From: Negativicoccus succinicivorans
Lineage (GTDB): Bacteria; Bacillota; Negativicutes; Veillonellales; Negativicoccaceae
DNA length: 64,000 nt
Direction of reading: 5' to 3'
NCBI RefSeq assembly: GCF_018372215.1
Contig: NZ_JAHAJN010000003.1
Span: 102,979-166,978 of the forward strand
Positions 18,382 through 26,576 of the stretch are shown here, piece by piece. Each line of letters begins with the position of its first letter. The first letter of the stretch is position 1. The position numbers and the translations under genes are program-made. Below the pieces are notes generated by a model. The model was not told the DNA's origin, did not search any database, and saw only the letters and a list, made by a program, of their open reading frames with translations.

Positions 18382-19188
18382 CTACATTTGCCATAACGGC
18401 ACGGCAAGCGCCCTCGCTGCAGCGATCGCCTCCGGCGTGACGGCGTCGAAATACACATGCAAAAGGCAGAGTCCCTGCGCCGGCGCGGTCATGCCGAGAA
18501 GGCGACGATCCTTGCTCTCCCCGATCGCGACAAGATCGGCCGGCGTTTTGCGGCCGCGTCCGCAATCGACAAGCGCCCCGACAATATTGCGCACCATTTT
18601 GTACAGGAAACCGTCGCCCGTCACGTAAATTTTCAGCAGGTCGCCCGCTTCCTCGAGATGAATATCGTAAATCGTACGCACCGGATTGCTCGGCACGGAA
18701 TTATTGCCGCGATACGCCGTAAAATCATGCGTGCCGCATACTACTTGCGCCGCCGCGCGCATGGTCGCCACGTCAAGCGCGTACCCGAGCCGCCAGACGT
18801 AGCGATAACGAAACGGATCATCATCGCGGCCGCGTAAAATCTGGTAAAGATAGGTCTTGCCCGTATTTTGCCGACGCACGCTGTAATCTTCCGGCACTTC
18901 ACGGCTTTTTCGCACGCGCACGGCCGGCGGTAAAAGCGCGTTCATCGCGGACGCGAACCGTTCGCCGGGAATCGTGCCGGTCGTATAAAACGTGCATTCC
19001 TGCGCCCACGCGTGCACGCCCGAATCGGTACGCGCCACGAAGTACAGCGTCGTTTTCTGTCCCAAGATGCGTTGCAGCACGTCTTCGATCACTTCCTGCA
19101 CCGCCATGCCGTTCAGCTGTCGTTGAAAACCGACGAAGGGACTGCCGTCATACGCGACGGTGATGTGGATATTTCTCAGTGCAGCCAT
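18382..19188 (-). CDS. truA: tRNA pseudouridine(38-40) synthase TruA
   Basis: 268 residues. The catalytic Asp is D55 in VARTDSGVHAW. Other family motifs are NIHITVAYDGSPFVGFQRQ at the start and VTGDGFLYKMVRNIVG near residue 205. TruA isomerises uridines 38-40 in the tRNA anticodon arm. It is the last gene of the ecfA1-ecfA2-ecfT-truA operon, a common Firmicute order. Its start overlaps the ecfT end by 13 bases and there is no clear binding site, so translation is probably coupled. Confidence 0.95.
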   Translation of the reverse strand: MAALRNIHITVAYDGSPFVGFQRQLNGMAVQEVIEDVLQRILGQKTTLYFVARTDSGVHAWAQECTFYTTGTIPGERFASAMNALLPPAVRVRKSREVPEDYSVRRQNTGKTYLYQILRGRDDDPFRYRYVWRLGYALDVATMRAAAQVVCGTHDFTAYRGNNSVPSNPVRTIYDIHLEEAGDLLKIYVTGDGFLYKMVRNIVGALVDCGRGRKTPADLVAIGESKDRRLLGMTAPAQGLCLLHVYFDAVTPEAIAAARALAVPLWQM

Positions 19189-19979
19189 CGCAAAACCGCA
19201 AGCGCAAAAACGACCGCGACCGTAGCCGCAAACGCAACTATGTCCAGCTTTTCGTAATGTAATTCATGCAACCGCGTCCGATTTTCACCGCCGCGATAGC
19301 AGCGCGCTTCCATCGCGGTCGCGAGTTCATCCGCGCGCCGAAACGCACTCACAAACAGCGGCACCATCAGCGGCACCAACGCTTTGCCGCGGCGAATCAG
19401 GTTGCCGGATTCAAAATCGGCCCCGCGCGCTTTTTGCGCTTTCATGATGCGTTCGGTTTCCTGCAGCAATGTCGGGATAAACCGCAACGCGATCGTCATC
19501 ATCATCGCCAATTCATGCGCCGGCACGCCGATGCCGCGGAACGGATTCAACAGCTGCTCAATGCCGTCGGTCAAAACGATCGGACTTGTGGTGTACGTGA
19601 GCAGCGCGGAAAAACTGATTAAATAGACCAGCCGCATCGTCATCATCGTGCCTTGCCGCAAGCCATCTTCCGTCACATGCAACCAACCCCATTGCCAAAC
19701 GAGCGTGCCCGGAGTGGTGAAGACATGGATCACCATCGTGAAAACGATAATAATCCAAAGCGGTTTGACCGCCTTCCACACGAGGGATAACGGCAAATTC
19801 GAAAGCGCGATGCCCAGCAGTACAAATGCCGTCACCACGCCGTACGCGACCCAGGTATCGGCGAGAAAAATCCCGACGATGAAAATCATCGTGCAGAGAA
19901 TCTTCGTGCGCGGATCGAGACTGTGCATGAATGATGTTGTCGGATAGTATTGTCCCAATGTAATATTGCCCAGCATCAT
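19176..19979 (-). CDS. ecfT: ECF transporter transmembrane subunit EcfT
   Basis: 267 residues with about five membrane spans and the coupling-helix motifs that contact the two ATPases (for example MKAQKARGADFESGN and FRRADELATAMEARCY, both with the Ala-Arg-Gly/Ala-Arg-Cys signature). EcfT joins the ATPases EcfA1/EcfA2 to exchangeable vitamin- or metal-binding S components, which must be encoded elsewhere. Its ATG overlaps the ecfA2 stop (ATGA). Confidence 0.95.
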   Translation of the reverse strand: MMLGNITLGQYYPTTSFMHSLDPRTKILCTMIFIVGIFLADTWVAYGVVTAFVLLGIALSNLPLSLVWKAVKPLWIIIVFTMVIHVFTTPGTLVWQWGWLHVTEDGLRQGTMMTMRLVYLISFSALLTYTTSPIVLTDGIEQLLNPFRGIGVPAHELAMMMTIALRFIPTLLQETERIMKAQKARGADFESGNLIRRGKALVPLMVPLFVSAFRRADELATAMEARCYRGGENRTRLHELHYEKLDIVAFAATVAVVFALAVLRWLH

Positions 19980-20875
19980 TGTCTCCCCTGTCGCGCGCCG
20001 CGAGCCGCTTTGGGCCGCGGTGTTTTTCCAAGTGCCACCAAAATATTGGCCGTTGCTTCTTCCGGTTCAATCGCGCGTTCATCGACCGCGCAACCGCACT
20101 CATTGATGCGCGCTAAAAGTCTCGACACCGGAGGCGCTTCCACGCCCGCCGCGGCGAGTTCCGCGCTGTGGTTGATGAAAATATCCAACGGGTTGCCGTC
20201 GAGCATGATTTCCCCTTTGTTCAAGACAATCACGCGCGACGCCAAGCGGGAAATATCTTCCATATTATGAGACACCAAGATAACCGTAAAGCGCCGATCT
20301 TCATGCCACTCTTTCACGCGATCGAAAATCGCCTGCCGACCGATCGGATCCAAACCCGCCGACGGTTCATCCAAAACGAGGTAGCGCGGGTGCATCGCAA
20401 TCACGCCCGCGATCGCCACGCGCCGTTGCTGACCGCCGGAAAGACGAAACGGTGAACGTTCCGCGAATTCATCATAAGGTAAACCTACAAAACGCATCGC
20501 CACGCGGACCCGTTCATCAATCTTCGCCGCGTCAAGCCCCAGGTTCGTCGGGCCGAACGCGATATCGGCGCGAATCGTTTCTTCAAAGAGCTGGTGCTCC
20601 GGATACTGAAATACCATGCCGACGCTGTGTCGCGCCTTGCGCGCCGCGGCATCCTTGCCGGCGAGGTTGACGCCGTCCACCGTGACCGTTCCCGATGTCG
20701 GCGACAGCAACCCGTTCAGATGTTGCACCAAGGTCGATTTTCCCGAGCCGGTATGGCCGATAATGCCGACGAATTCGCCTTCTTTAATTTCCAGATTAAT
20801 ATTGCGCAGGGCCTTCTTTTCATACGGAGTGCCGGCGCCGTAGGTATAATTCACCGCTTTGATTTGTATTGACAT
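19976..20875 (-). CDS. ecfA2: ECF transporter ATPase EcfA2
   Basis: 299 residues with Walker A GHTGSGKST, signature LSGGQQRRVAIAGV and Walker B YLVLDEPSAGLDP. The N-terminus IQIKAVNYTYGAGTPYEKKAL is typical of the EcfA2 (CbiO2) type, in which the A-loop region carries an extra YGxGTPxE segment. It is the second ATPase of the energy-coupling module. Its start lies 25 bases inside the 3' end of ecfA1. The C-terminal tail after about residue 270 is basic and rich in Pro/Arg/Ala. Confidence 0.95.
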   Translation of the reverse strand: MSIQIKAVNYTYGAGTPYEKKALRNINLEIKEGEFVGIIGHTGSGKSTLVQHLNGLLSPTSGTVTVDGVNLAGKDAAARKARHSVGMVFQYPEHQLFEETIRADIAFGPTNLGLDAAKIDERVRVAMRFVGLPYDEFAERSPFRLSGGQQRRVAIAGVIAMHPRYLVLDEPSAGLDPIGRQAIFDRVKEWHEDRRFTVILVSHNMEDISRLASRVIVLNKGEIMLDGNPLDIFINHSAELAAAGVEAPPVSRLLARINECGCAVDERAIEPEEATANILVALGKTPRPKAARGARQGRQ

Positions 20876-21705
20876 AGCGCCTCTCCCAATTCTTCATCCG
20901 TGATGATGTCTTCCCGCAAAGGCAGGCCCGCCGCGCGCAAATCGTGCGCCACTTCGGAGGCGACCGGAACATCGAGCCCGAGTTCCTTTAAGCGGTCCAC
21001 ATCGCTGAAAATTTCACGCGGCGTGCCGTCCATGACCAGTTCACCTTGGATCATGACGAGAATGCGATCCGCTTGCGCGGCCTCTTCCATAAAATGCGTA
21101 ATGTACACGACGGTCATACCGCGTTTGTCATGCAAGGCCTGCACCGTTTGCATGACTTCTTCACGACCGCGCGGATCGAGCATCGCCGTCGGTTCGTCAA
21201 GAACGATGCATTCCGGTTGCATCGCCAACACGCCCGCGATCGCGACGCGCTGTTTTTGCCCACCCGAAAGCATATGCGGCGCATGCTTGCGATACGCCGT
21301 CATATCGACCGCCGCCAGAGCCGCATCGACACGCTCTTGCAATTGTTCCTGCGGCACGCCGAGATTTTCCGGGCCGAACGCCACATCTTCCTCGACGACA
21401 GCCGCGACAATTTGGTTGTCCGGATTTTGAAAAACCATGCCGACGCGGCTGCGAATATCCCAAACTCTCGCTTCATCGCGCACCGAGATGCCGTCCACCA
21501 AGACGTCCCCTTCCGTGGGCAGCAAAAGCGCATTCAAATGTTTGGCAAACGTCGACTTGCCGCTGCCGTTCGTACCGATGACAGCCACAAATTCGCCGCG
21601 TTTGATTTGCACGCTGACATCACGGATCGCGTACCCCGTGTTGCCCTCTTCATCGACATAGGCATGCGCCATATGATGAATATCAAACATTAACGGTTGT
21701 TCCAT
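20851..21705 (-). CDS. ecfA1: ECF transporter ATPase EcfA1
   Basis: 284 residues with Walker A GTNGSGKST, Q-loop FQNPDNQIVAAVVEEDVAFGPENLG (the long Q-loop signature of EcfA1), ABC signature LSGGQKQRVAIAGVLA and Walker B CIVLDEPTAMLDP. The ATG at 21705 was preferred over 21729 because AAGGAA lies a few bases upstream. It is the first gene of the operon. In many Firmicutes rplQ precedes ecfA1; here the ribosomal cluster is absent and a two-component system lies upstream. Confidence 0.93.
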   Translation of the reverse strand: MEQPLMFDIHHMAHAYVDEEGNTGYAIRDVSVQIKRGEFVAVIGTNGSGKSTFAKHLNALLLPTEGDVLVDGISVRDEARVWDIRSRVGMVFQNPDNQIVAAVVEEDVAFGPENLGVPQEQLQERVDAALAAVDMTAYRKHAPHMLSGGQKQRVAIAGVLAMQPECIVLDEPTAMLDPRGREEVMQTVQALHDKRGMTVVYITHFMEEAAQADRILVMIQGELVMDGTPREIFSDVDRLKELGLDVPVASEVAHDLRAAGLPLREDIITDEELGEALCQYKSKR

Positions 21706-21800
21706 ACCGTTCCTTTCCTTTAAAAACAAAATTATATCTTATCCATTTTACCACAATCAACATTAGAAGGTTGTAAAAGATAACAATTAAATAAAATATA

Positions 21801-21828
21801 AAAAAAGGAGGTCGTGACCTCCTTTTTT
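21801..21828 (-). terminator. Terminator after the histidine kinase
   Basis: AAAAAAGGAGGTC and GACCTCCTTTTTT form a 13-base stem with a 2-base nominal loop, overlapping the last bases of the kinase stop codon. It separates the two-component operon from ecfA1. Confidence 0.88.
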
Positions 21829-23296
21829 ATTCTTCCGGTGAAATATCCGCTGAATCGTCTTCGGAAAGCAGCGGGAACTTGATGGTAAATGTCGTACCGG
21901 AACCGATTTCCGACGTAACTTCAATCGACGCGTGATGCATGTCGATGATGTCACGCGCGATCGCCAATCCCAAACCGGTGCCGCCTGTCGCTTTGGTTCG
22001 GGAGGAATCGACGCGATAGAAACGCGTGAAGATATTCGGTAAATCCGCTTCCGAAATGCCGACGCCTTCGTCCATGATCGCAACAATGTATTGTGCGGTC
22101 GTGACGGTTGCCGAAAGCATGATCCGTCGGCCTTCCGGCGTGTACTTCACCGCATTGTCGAGGAAAATGCGCAGCAATTGCTTGAAAAGCGCATCATCCG
22201 CCTCAATCAGCGCCGATTCATTCGCCGCTAAATACAGCTCGTGGTGCGGCCCCTGTCGATCCGCGATCTGCAGACCGTTCCACACTTCCCGCACAATCTC
22301 CGACGTTTCCAGCGGCCGCAAGCGAATATTGAGTTCGCCGGCGCTCGCGCGCGCGATAAAGAGCAAATGCTCAATCAGCTGCCGCATGTATTCCGTTTCC
22401 GCCTGAATCGCCGCCAGCGATTCCGAAAGCGTCTCGGGGTCCTGCGCCCCCCAGCGAATTAGCAGATCCGTATACCCGTTGATCACCGTAATCGGCGTAC
22501 GCAACTCATGCGACGCGTCGCCGACGAACTGCCGCTGCTGCGCGACCCCGTGCTCGATACGATCGAGCGTGCGGTTAATCGTCACCGCCAATTCGTATTG
22601 CTCATCCCGCGATTCCGGCAACGGAATACGGTAGCCCATTTCATTGACTTCGATATGCTTCAGTGGTTCTTTCATCGCGCGCAGCGGGGCGAGCACTTTA
22701 TTCGTCAGCACCACGCCCGCTAAAATCGTGACGCCCAAGCTGGCGAGTACCGTCACGAGAATCTGGCGGACCAAAAGCTCGATGAAAAAGCGCTCGCGTT
22801 GCGCGCTGCGGATAAACTGCAAGTAGTAGACCTTGCCGTCCGCTGATTCCCAGCGTTTGAGATAACGATAGGTCTGTTCATTTTCCGTATCAATAATCTC
22901 AAAGTGAGCGCCGGCGGGATCCGTTTCATTCAACTGATGCAGTTGCTCCGGCGTCAGCGACGGCCCGGGCTCGTAGCGGGTAATATTGTCAAGAATCGGC
23001 CGCCCTTTGGCGTTGTACACCACAAGATCAACATACGTCAGCACGTTTTGTCCCTGAAAAATACTCGCGTCCACCTGACCGTGATGATCCAGGTAAAAAA
23101 CAGTTTGACGTGCGCTCATGCGCACGTCAAACTGAAGCTGTCGCATCAAGAGGTAATGAACGCTACCGATCGCAAGGAACGCGGTAAAAATCAGGATGAG
23201 AAACATCATCCCGCCGTACATAAACGTCAACTTGACAGACAACGATTGATTAAATTTTTGAAGTTTACGCAGCCATCCCTTAATCGCGGGCGACAT
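21827..23296 (-). CDS. Sensor histidine kinase (OmpR-partner type)
   Basis: 489 residues. TM1 is about 24-50, an extracytoplasmic sensor domain about 51-170, TM2 about 172-198, and a HAMP domain follows. The HisKA domain has the phospho-accepting H263 in GDASHELRTPIT, and the HATPase domain ends the protein with N box LDNAVKYTPEG, G1 DEGVGI and G2 GGTGLGLAI. It phosphorylates the response regulator whose gene overlaps its 5' end by 17 bases. The sensed signal is unknown; the outer domain resembles those of ArlS/CssS-like kinases only in general layout. Confidence 0.93.
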   Translation of the reverse strand: MSPAIKGWLRKLQKFNQSLSVKLTFMYGGMMFLILIFTAFLAIGSVHYLLMRQLQFDVRMSARQTVFYLDHHGQVDASIFQGQNVLTYVDLVVYNAKGRPILDNITRYEPGPSLTPEQLHQLNETDPAGAHFEIIDTENEQTYRYLKRWESADGKVYYLQFIRSAQRERFFIELLVRQILVTVLASLGVTILAGVVLTNKVLAPLRAMKEPLKHIEVNEMGYRIPLPESRDEQYELAVTINRTLDRIEHGVAQQRQFVGDASHELRTPITVINGYTDLLIRWGAQDPETLSESLAAIQAETEYMRQLIEHLLFIARASAGELNIRLRPLETSEIVREVWNGLQIADRQGPHHELYLAANESALIEADDALFKQLLRIFLDNAVKYTPEGRRIMLSATVTTAQYIVAIMDEGVGISEADLPNIFTRFYRVDSSRTKATGGTGLGLAIARDIIDMHHASIEVTSEIGSGTTFTIKFPLLSEDDSADISPEE

Positions 23297-23960
23297 AACC
23301 GATGCCCCGCACCGTATGGATGTATTTCTTGCCGACTACTTCATCCACCTTGCTGCGCAGATAACGGATATACACGTCGACGATATTGGTGTCGCCGACA
23401 TAATCATAACCCCAAACATCTTCCAGAATGCGATCGCGTCCCAACACGATGTTTTTGTTTTTCGCAAGATACGTCAACAATTCGAATTCTTTTTTCGTCA
23501 AATTGATGATCGTCGTGCCGACCTGCACTTCATGCCGGTCCGGGAAAATATACAGATCTTTGATGTGGTACGAAGATTCGTTGAGTTTGTCGCCGCCGAC
23601 CTTTTTGCGCAGCAGCGCGCGAATACGCGCCAAAAGTTCTTTGCTCGAAAACGGCTTGGTGAGATAATCATCCGCGCCGAGATCCAAACCTTTCACCTTG
23701 GAGTCGACATCGTCTTTCGCGGAAAGCACGAGAATCGGTATATTGCTCATCTCGCGCACGCGTTTGATAATCGAAAAACCGTCTTCCTCCGGCAACATTA
23801 AGTCCAGCAGAATCAAATCGAAGTGTCCCTGGCCGATATGGTCGATGACGGCGCCACCGGTAAAATCGAGCACGCATTCATAGCCGTCGTGTTCCAATTC
23901 CAGCTGTAAAAAGCGGGCGATTTTCTTTTCGTCTTCTACAATTAAAATTTTTCCGTTCAT
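23280..23960 (-). CDS. OmpR/PhoB-family response regulator
   Basis: 226 residues. The receiver domain (1-120) has acidic residues D10/E11, phospho-acceptor D53 in LLDLMLPEEDG, Thr/Ser near SAKDDVDSK and the conserved Lys in DDYLTKPF. The winged-helix DNA-binding domain (about 130-226) includes LTKKEFELL and VDVYIRYLRSKVD. The ATG at 23960 follows AGGAGG; the longer frame to 24095 is leader sequence. It is the first gene of the operon with the kinase. Confidence 0.94.
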   Translation of the reverse strand: MNGKILIVEDEKKIARFLQLELEHDGYECVLDFTGGAVIDHIGQGHFDLILLDLMLPEEDGFSIIKRVREMSNIPILVLSAKDDVDSKVKGLDLGADDYLTKPFSSKELLARIRALLRKKVGGDKLNESSYHIKDLYIFPDRHEVQVGTTIINLTKKEFELLTYLAKNKNIVLGRDRILEDVWGYDYVGDTNIVDVYIRYLRSKVDEVVGKKYIHTVRGIGYVARD

Positions 23961-24060
23961 TTCGGTTCCTCCTAACAGGTTCCTACTCCGTTCCGAATAA
24001 GTAATAGCAATGATTCGATAATAGTCAGGGCATCTCCTGAGAAGTGCCGCTTCTGTGTTT

Positions 24061-24089
24061 ACTATACCGAACCGCCGGCGATAATTCAA
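24061..24089 (-). promoter_or_regulatory. Sigma-70 promoter for the two-component operon
   Basis: Minus strand: -35 TTGAAT (24084-24089), 17-base spacer, -10 TATAGT (24061-24066). The leader of about 95 bases down to the response regulator start holds two short hairpins (GAAG...CTTC and TCAGG...CCTGA) of unknown meaning. Confidence 0.7.
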
Positions 24090-24570
24090 TCGCATTTTTT
24101 AAAATTCGTTTGTTTATTAAAAAATATATGTTTACAATATTTTTATAAAAAAGCAGGGCGTAACCCTTTCATTCCTTATATTACGTGTCAAAAATAAGCG
24201 CCGCGGACTTTTTCCGGATTTATTTTCATCCCGCGAGGCAAATTGACCGGTGTATAATGAGCGTTTTTTCTCAGAAAAATATTCTTGACTTTTTATTTTA
24301 TTTTACGATAAAAAATTTATTCACCGCAGCGGCCGCCCATATTTTACGCGCGCGTTTGCGTCCCACCACCGCGGCCGCTCTGCGTAACCGCGTTAGCAAT
24401 AAAGCTTGCGCCGACGTTGCTTACCGTTTTCAGCCGTCGAAAACTCCGTTGGCGCACAATCTTGACTGCAGTCATTTTTTAACTTGGAAAAACGGCATTA
24501 CTCGCTTCCCTTATATATTTATATAATATTATATATTTATATAATATTATACATTATTATCTGAATATAA
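24090..24570. other. Long AT-rich intergenic region without a supported gene
   Basis: No ribosome binding site precedes any open frame here. A 113-codon plus-strand frame (24185-24526) has a patchwork composition, no binding site and no recognisable motif. The region contains a TATAAT-like hexamer near 24252 and ends in the AT repeat described separately. With the downstream small-RNA candidate this makes an 800-base gap between the response regulator and recQ, the longest in the window. Confidence 0.5.
24511..24546. repeat. Tandem 18-bp AT repeat, two copies
   Basis: TTATATATTTATATAATA occurs twice in direct succession (24511-24528 and 24529-24546) and contains only A and T. It could ease DNA melting, bend DNA or bind a regulator; no function can be read from the sequence. 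Confidence 0.85.
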
Positions 24571-24599
24571 TTGCATTATTACGATCTTCATGTTATTAT
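24571..24599 (+). promoter_or_regulatory. Promoter for a candidate small RNA
   Basis: -35 TTGCAT (24571-24576), 17-base spacer, -10 TATTAT (24594-24599). It points at a terminator only about 25 bases after the expected start site, with no coding sequence in between. Confidence 0.6.
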
Positions 24600-24605
24600 G
24601 CCTTT

Positions 24606-24653
24606 GGGCAGAAGGCAAGTGGAGAAAAAAGAGCATGTACATGCTCTTTTTTT
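24606..24653 (+). ncRNA. Candidate short RNA or recQ leader ending in a strong terminator
   Basis: The expected transcript starts near 24606 and ends at a terminator made by the palindrome GAGCATGTACATGCTC with six A before and seven T after it (24625-24653). A short hairpin GCCTT...AAGGC (24600-24616) overlaps the expected 5' end, so the true start may lie a few bases earlier. The RNA would be about 45-55 bases long. It matches no riboswitch class I know. It could be an independent small RNA or an attenuated leader in front of recQ. Confidence 0.45.
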
Positions 24654-24708
24654 CTGTCCCGATTTTTCCGAACGCCGCTTGCGGCGTTCGGAAAAATCGG
24701 GACAGAAA
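24651..24708. repeat. Perfect 28-bp inverted repeat upstream of recQ
   Basis: The arm at 24651-24678 (starting TTTCTGTCCCG) is exactly complementary to 24681-24708, with GCTTGC at the tip, so RNA would fold into a 27-28-bp rod closed by a CUUG-type tetraloop. It begins within the T-tract of the previous terminator. It has no T-tract of its own after the second arm, so it is not a normal terminator. Confidence 0.9.
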
Positions 24709-24733
24709 ATGAAAAAGATTTCGCCTTTTTGTC

Positions 24734-24742
24734 TGCTATAAT
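24734..24742 (+). promoter_or_regulatory. Extended -10 promoter of recQ
   Basis: TGCTATAAT, a perfect extended -10 element, lies 20 bases before the recQ start; no convincing -35 is seen. The resulting leader would be very short and would exclude the upstream hairpin. Confidence 0.65.
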
Positions 24743-24761
24743 AATTCCGAAAGGAGGAGCG

Positions 24762-26576
24762 ATGAGTACCACAACTTTGCATCAATATCTGCAACACTAT
24801 TTCGGCTTCACATCATTTCGTCCGGCGCAGGCCGACATCGTGCAATCGCTCCTCGCGCGACGCGACACGCTCGCGATTTTACCGACCGGCGGCGGCAAGT
24901 CGCTTTGCTACCAATTGCCAGCGCTCGTGCAAAACGGGCTGACGCTTGTCATCTCGCCGTTAATCGCGCTGATGAAAGACCAGGTCGACGCCTTGGTCGC
25001 CAACGAAATTCCCGCGACGTATTTGAATTCCAGCTTGGACGATGAAACGTATCGGGAACGCATGCGCGCGCTTTTGCGCGGCGCGTATCGGCTACTCTAT
25101 ATCGCGCCGGAACGGCTGACCTCATCATCATTTCTCAATTTTCTCGGTAAACTCAATGTGACGATGTGCGTGGTCGATGAGGCCCATTGCATCAGCGAAT
25201 GGGGCCACGATTTTCGACCGAGCTATCGCACCATCGCCGCCGCGTTGCAAACGTTGCCCGAGCGGCCGGTCATCGGCGCCTTTACGGCCACGGCGACACC
25301 ACAGGTGCAACAGGACATCATGACGTTCCTGCAGTTAGAGAAGCCGGCGATTTTCGTGACCGGTTTTGACCGCCCCAATCTATATTTCGGCGTGGTGCGC
25401 GGCGCGAAGAAAAAAGATTACGTGCGCATGTATGTCGCGGCGCATCAAGGCGAGGCGGGCATTATTTATTGCGCGACACGCAAAGCCGTCGATGAAGTGT
25501 ACCATGACCTCACCCGCGCCAATGTGCCCTGCGTTCGCTACCACGCCGGCTTAAGCGAGACGGTGCGCACGCGCGCGCAAAACGCGTTTGTGCGTGACAA
25601 AGCGTCCGTGATCGTGGCGACGAACGCGTTCGGCATGGGCATTGATAAACCCGATGTGCGCTACGTGCTCCATTACCAATTGCCGAAAAGCATCGAGGCG
25701 TATTACCAGGAAGCGGGTCGCGCCGGACGTGACGGCGCGCCGGCGGAATGCATTCTTTTGTACAGCGGTCAGGACGTGCGCACGCAACGATTTTTAATCG
25801 AACAAACGGAACAGGAAACCGGCGTTACCGATACCGCCGCCCGCGATCGTCTGGAGGAAATGGAAATGTATTGTCAGACGAACCGCTGCCTGCGCGCGCA
25901 GATTCTCCAACACTTCGGCGCGACCGACACCGCGCCTTGCGGTCATTGCAGTCAATGCGAAACCCCGACGGAAACCTGCGATGTGACGGGCGACGCGCGC
26001 ACGGTTTTCAAAACCGTCGAAGAAATTAAAGAGCGCTACGGTATCGCGACCGTAGTTCGCATTTTACGCGGCGCGTTACAGGCCAAAGATCGCGCGCGCG
26101 AATTTGAATACTGCCGCTACTACGGCGCGCGCAGCGGAGAAAGCGAGCGTGATTTGCGCCGGGAAATCGAGCAGTATATCGCCGACGGTTATTTATATAA
26201 GCGCGGCGCCAAGTACCCGCTGCTGGCGCTGACCGTAAGCGGTGAAGAAGTATTACGCGGCACGCAGACGGTGACTATGCCGATCCCGCAAAGTCCGCGT
26301 CGACGCGGCGCAACGGCCCTGCCGAAAACGCACGCCGCGCCGCGTAAAGATCCGCTTTTCACCCGTCTCGCCGCGGCGCGCAAAACGCTGGCCGAAAAAC
26401 GCAACGTCCCGCCCTACGTCATTTTCAGCGACGCGACGCTGCTCGAAATGTGCGAAAAACGGCCGCAAACGCTGAACGACATGGCGCAAGTCAGCGGCGT
26501 CGGTCCGTTTAAGCTGATTAACTACGCCCCCGTCTTTCTCGATCTTATTCAAAACCATCCGGAGGAATCCCTATGA
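24762..26576 (+). CDS. recQ: ATP-dependent DNA helicase RecQ
   Basis: 604 residues. Helicase domain 1 has Walker A LPTGGGKSLCYQLPAL (K46) and the DEAH box VVDEAHCISEWGHDFRP. Domain 2 has GMGIDKPDVRYVLHY and QEAGRAGRDG. The zinc-binding RecQ-Ct region has Cys in MEMYCQTNRCLR and CGHCSQCE, then a winged helix, and an HRDC domain ends the protein (about 525-600). It unwinds DNA 3'-5' in recombination and fork repair. GGAGGAGC precedes ATG 24762. The recQ stop overlaps the thyA start (ATGA), so repair and nucleotide synthesis genes share one transcript. Confidence 0.96.
   Translation: MSTTTLHQYLQHYFGFTSFRPAQADIVQSLLARRDTLAILPTGGGKSLCYQLPALVQNGLTLVISPLIALMKDQVDALVANEIPATYLNSSLDDETYRERMRALLRGAYRLLYIAPERLTSSSFLNFLGKLNVTMCVVDEAHCISEWGHDFRPSYRTIAAALQTLPERPVIGAFTATATPQVQQDIMTFLQLEKPAIFVTGFDRPNLYFGVVRGAKKKDYVRMYVAAHQGEAGIIYCATRKAVDEVYHDLTRANVPCVRYHAGLSETVRTRAQNAFVRDKASVIVATNAFGMGIDKPDVRYVLHYQLPKSIEAYYQEAGRAGRDGAPAECILLYSGQDVRTQRFLIEQTEQETGVTDTAARDRLEEMEMYCQTNRCLRAQILQHFGATDTAPCGHCSQCETPTETCDVTGDARTVFKTVEEIKERYGIATVVRILRGALQAKDRAREFEYCRYYGARSGESERDLRREIEQYIADGYLYKRGAKYPLLALTVSGEEVLRGTQTVTMPIPQSPRRRGATALPKTHAAPRKDPLFTRLAAARKTLAEKRNVPPYVIFSDATLLEMCEKRPQTLNDMAQVSGVGPFKLINYAPVFLDLIQNHPEESL

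Noticed and set aside
18133..18396. Short frames on both strands around the truA terminator
   Set aside because: No binding sites; they exist only because a GC-rich stretch lacks stop codons.
21706..21800. Possible riboswitch before ecfA1
   Set aside because: The segment is under 100 bases, AT-rich and shows no conserved aptamer pattern.
24185..24526. 113-codon plus-strand open frame in the long gap before recQ
   Set aside because: No ribosome binding site, patchy composition changing from AT-rich to GC-rich within the frame, and no recognisable motif.
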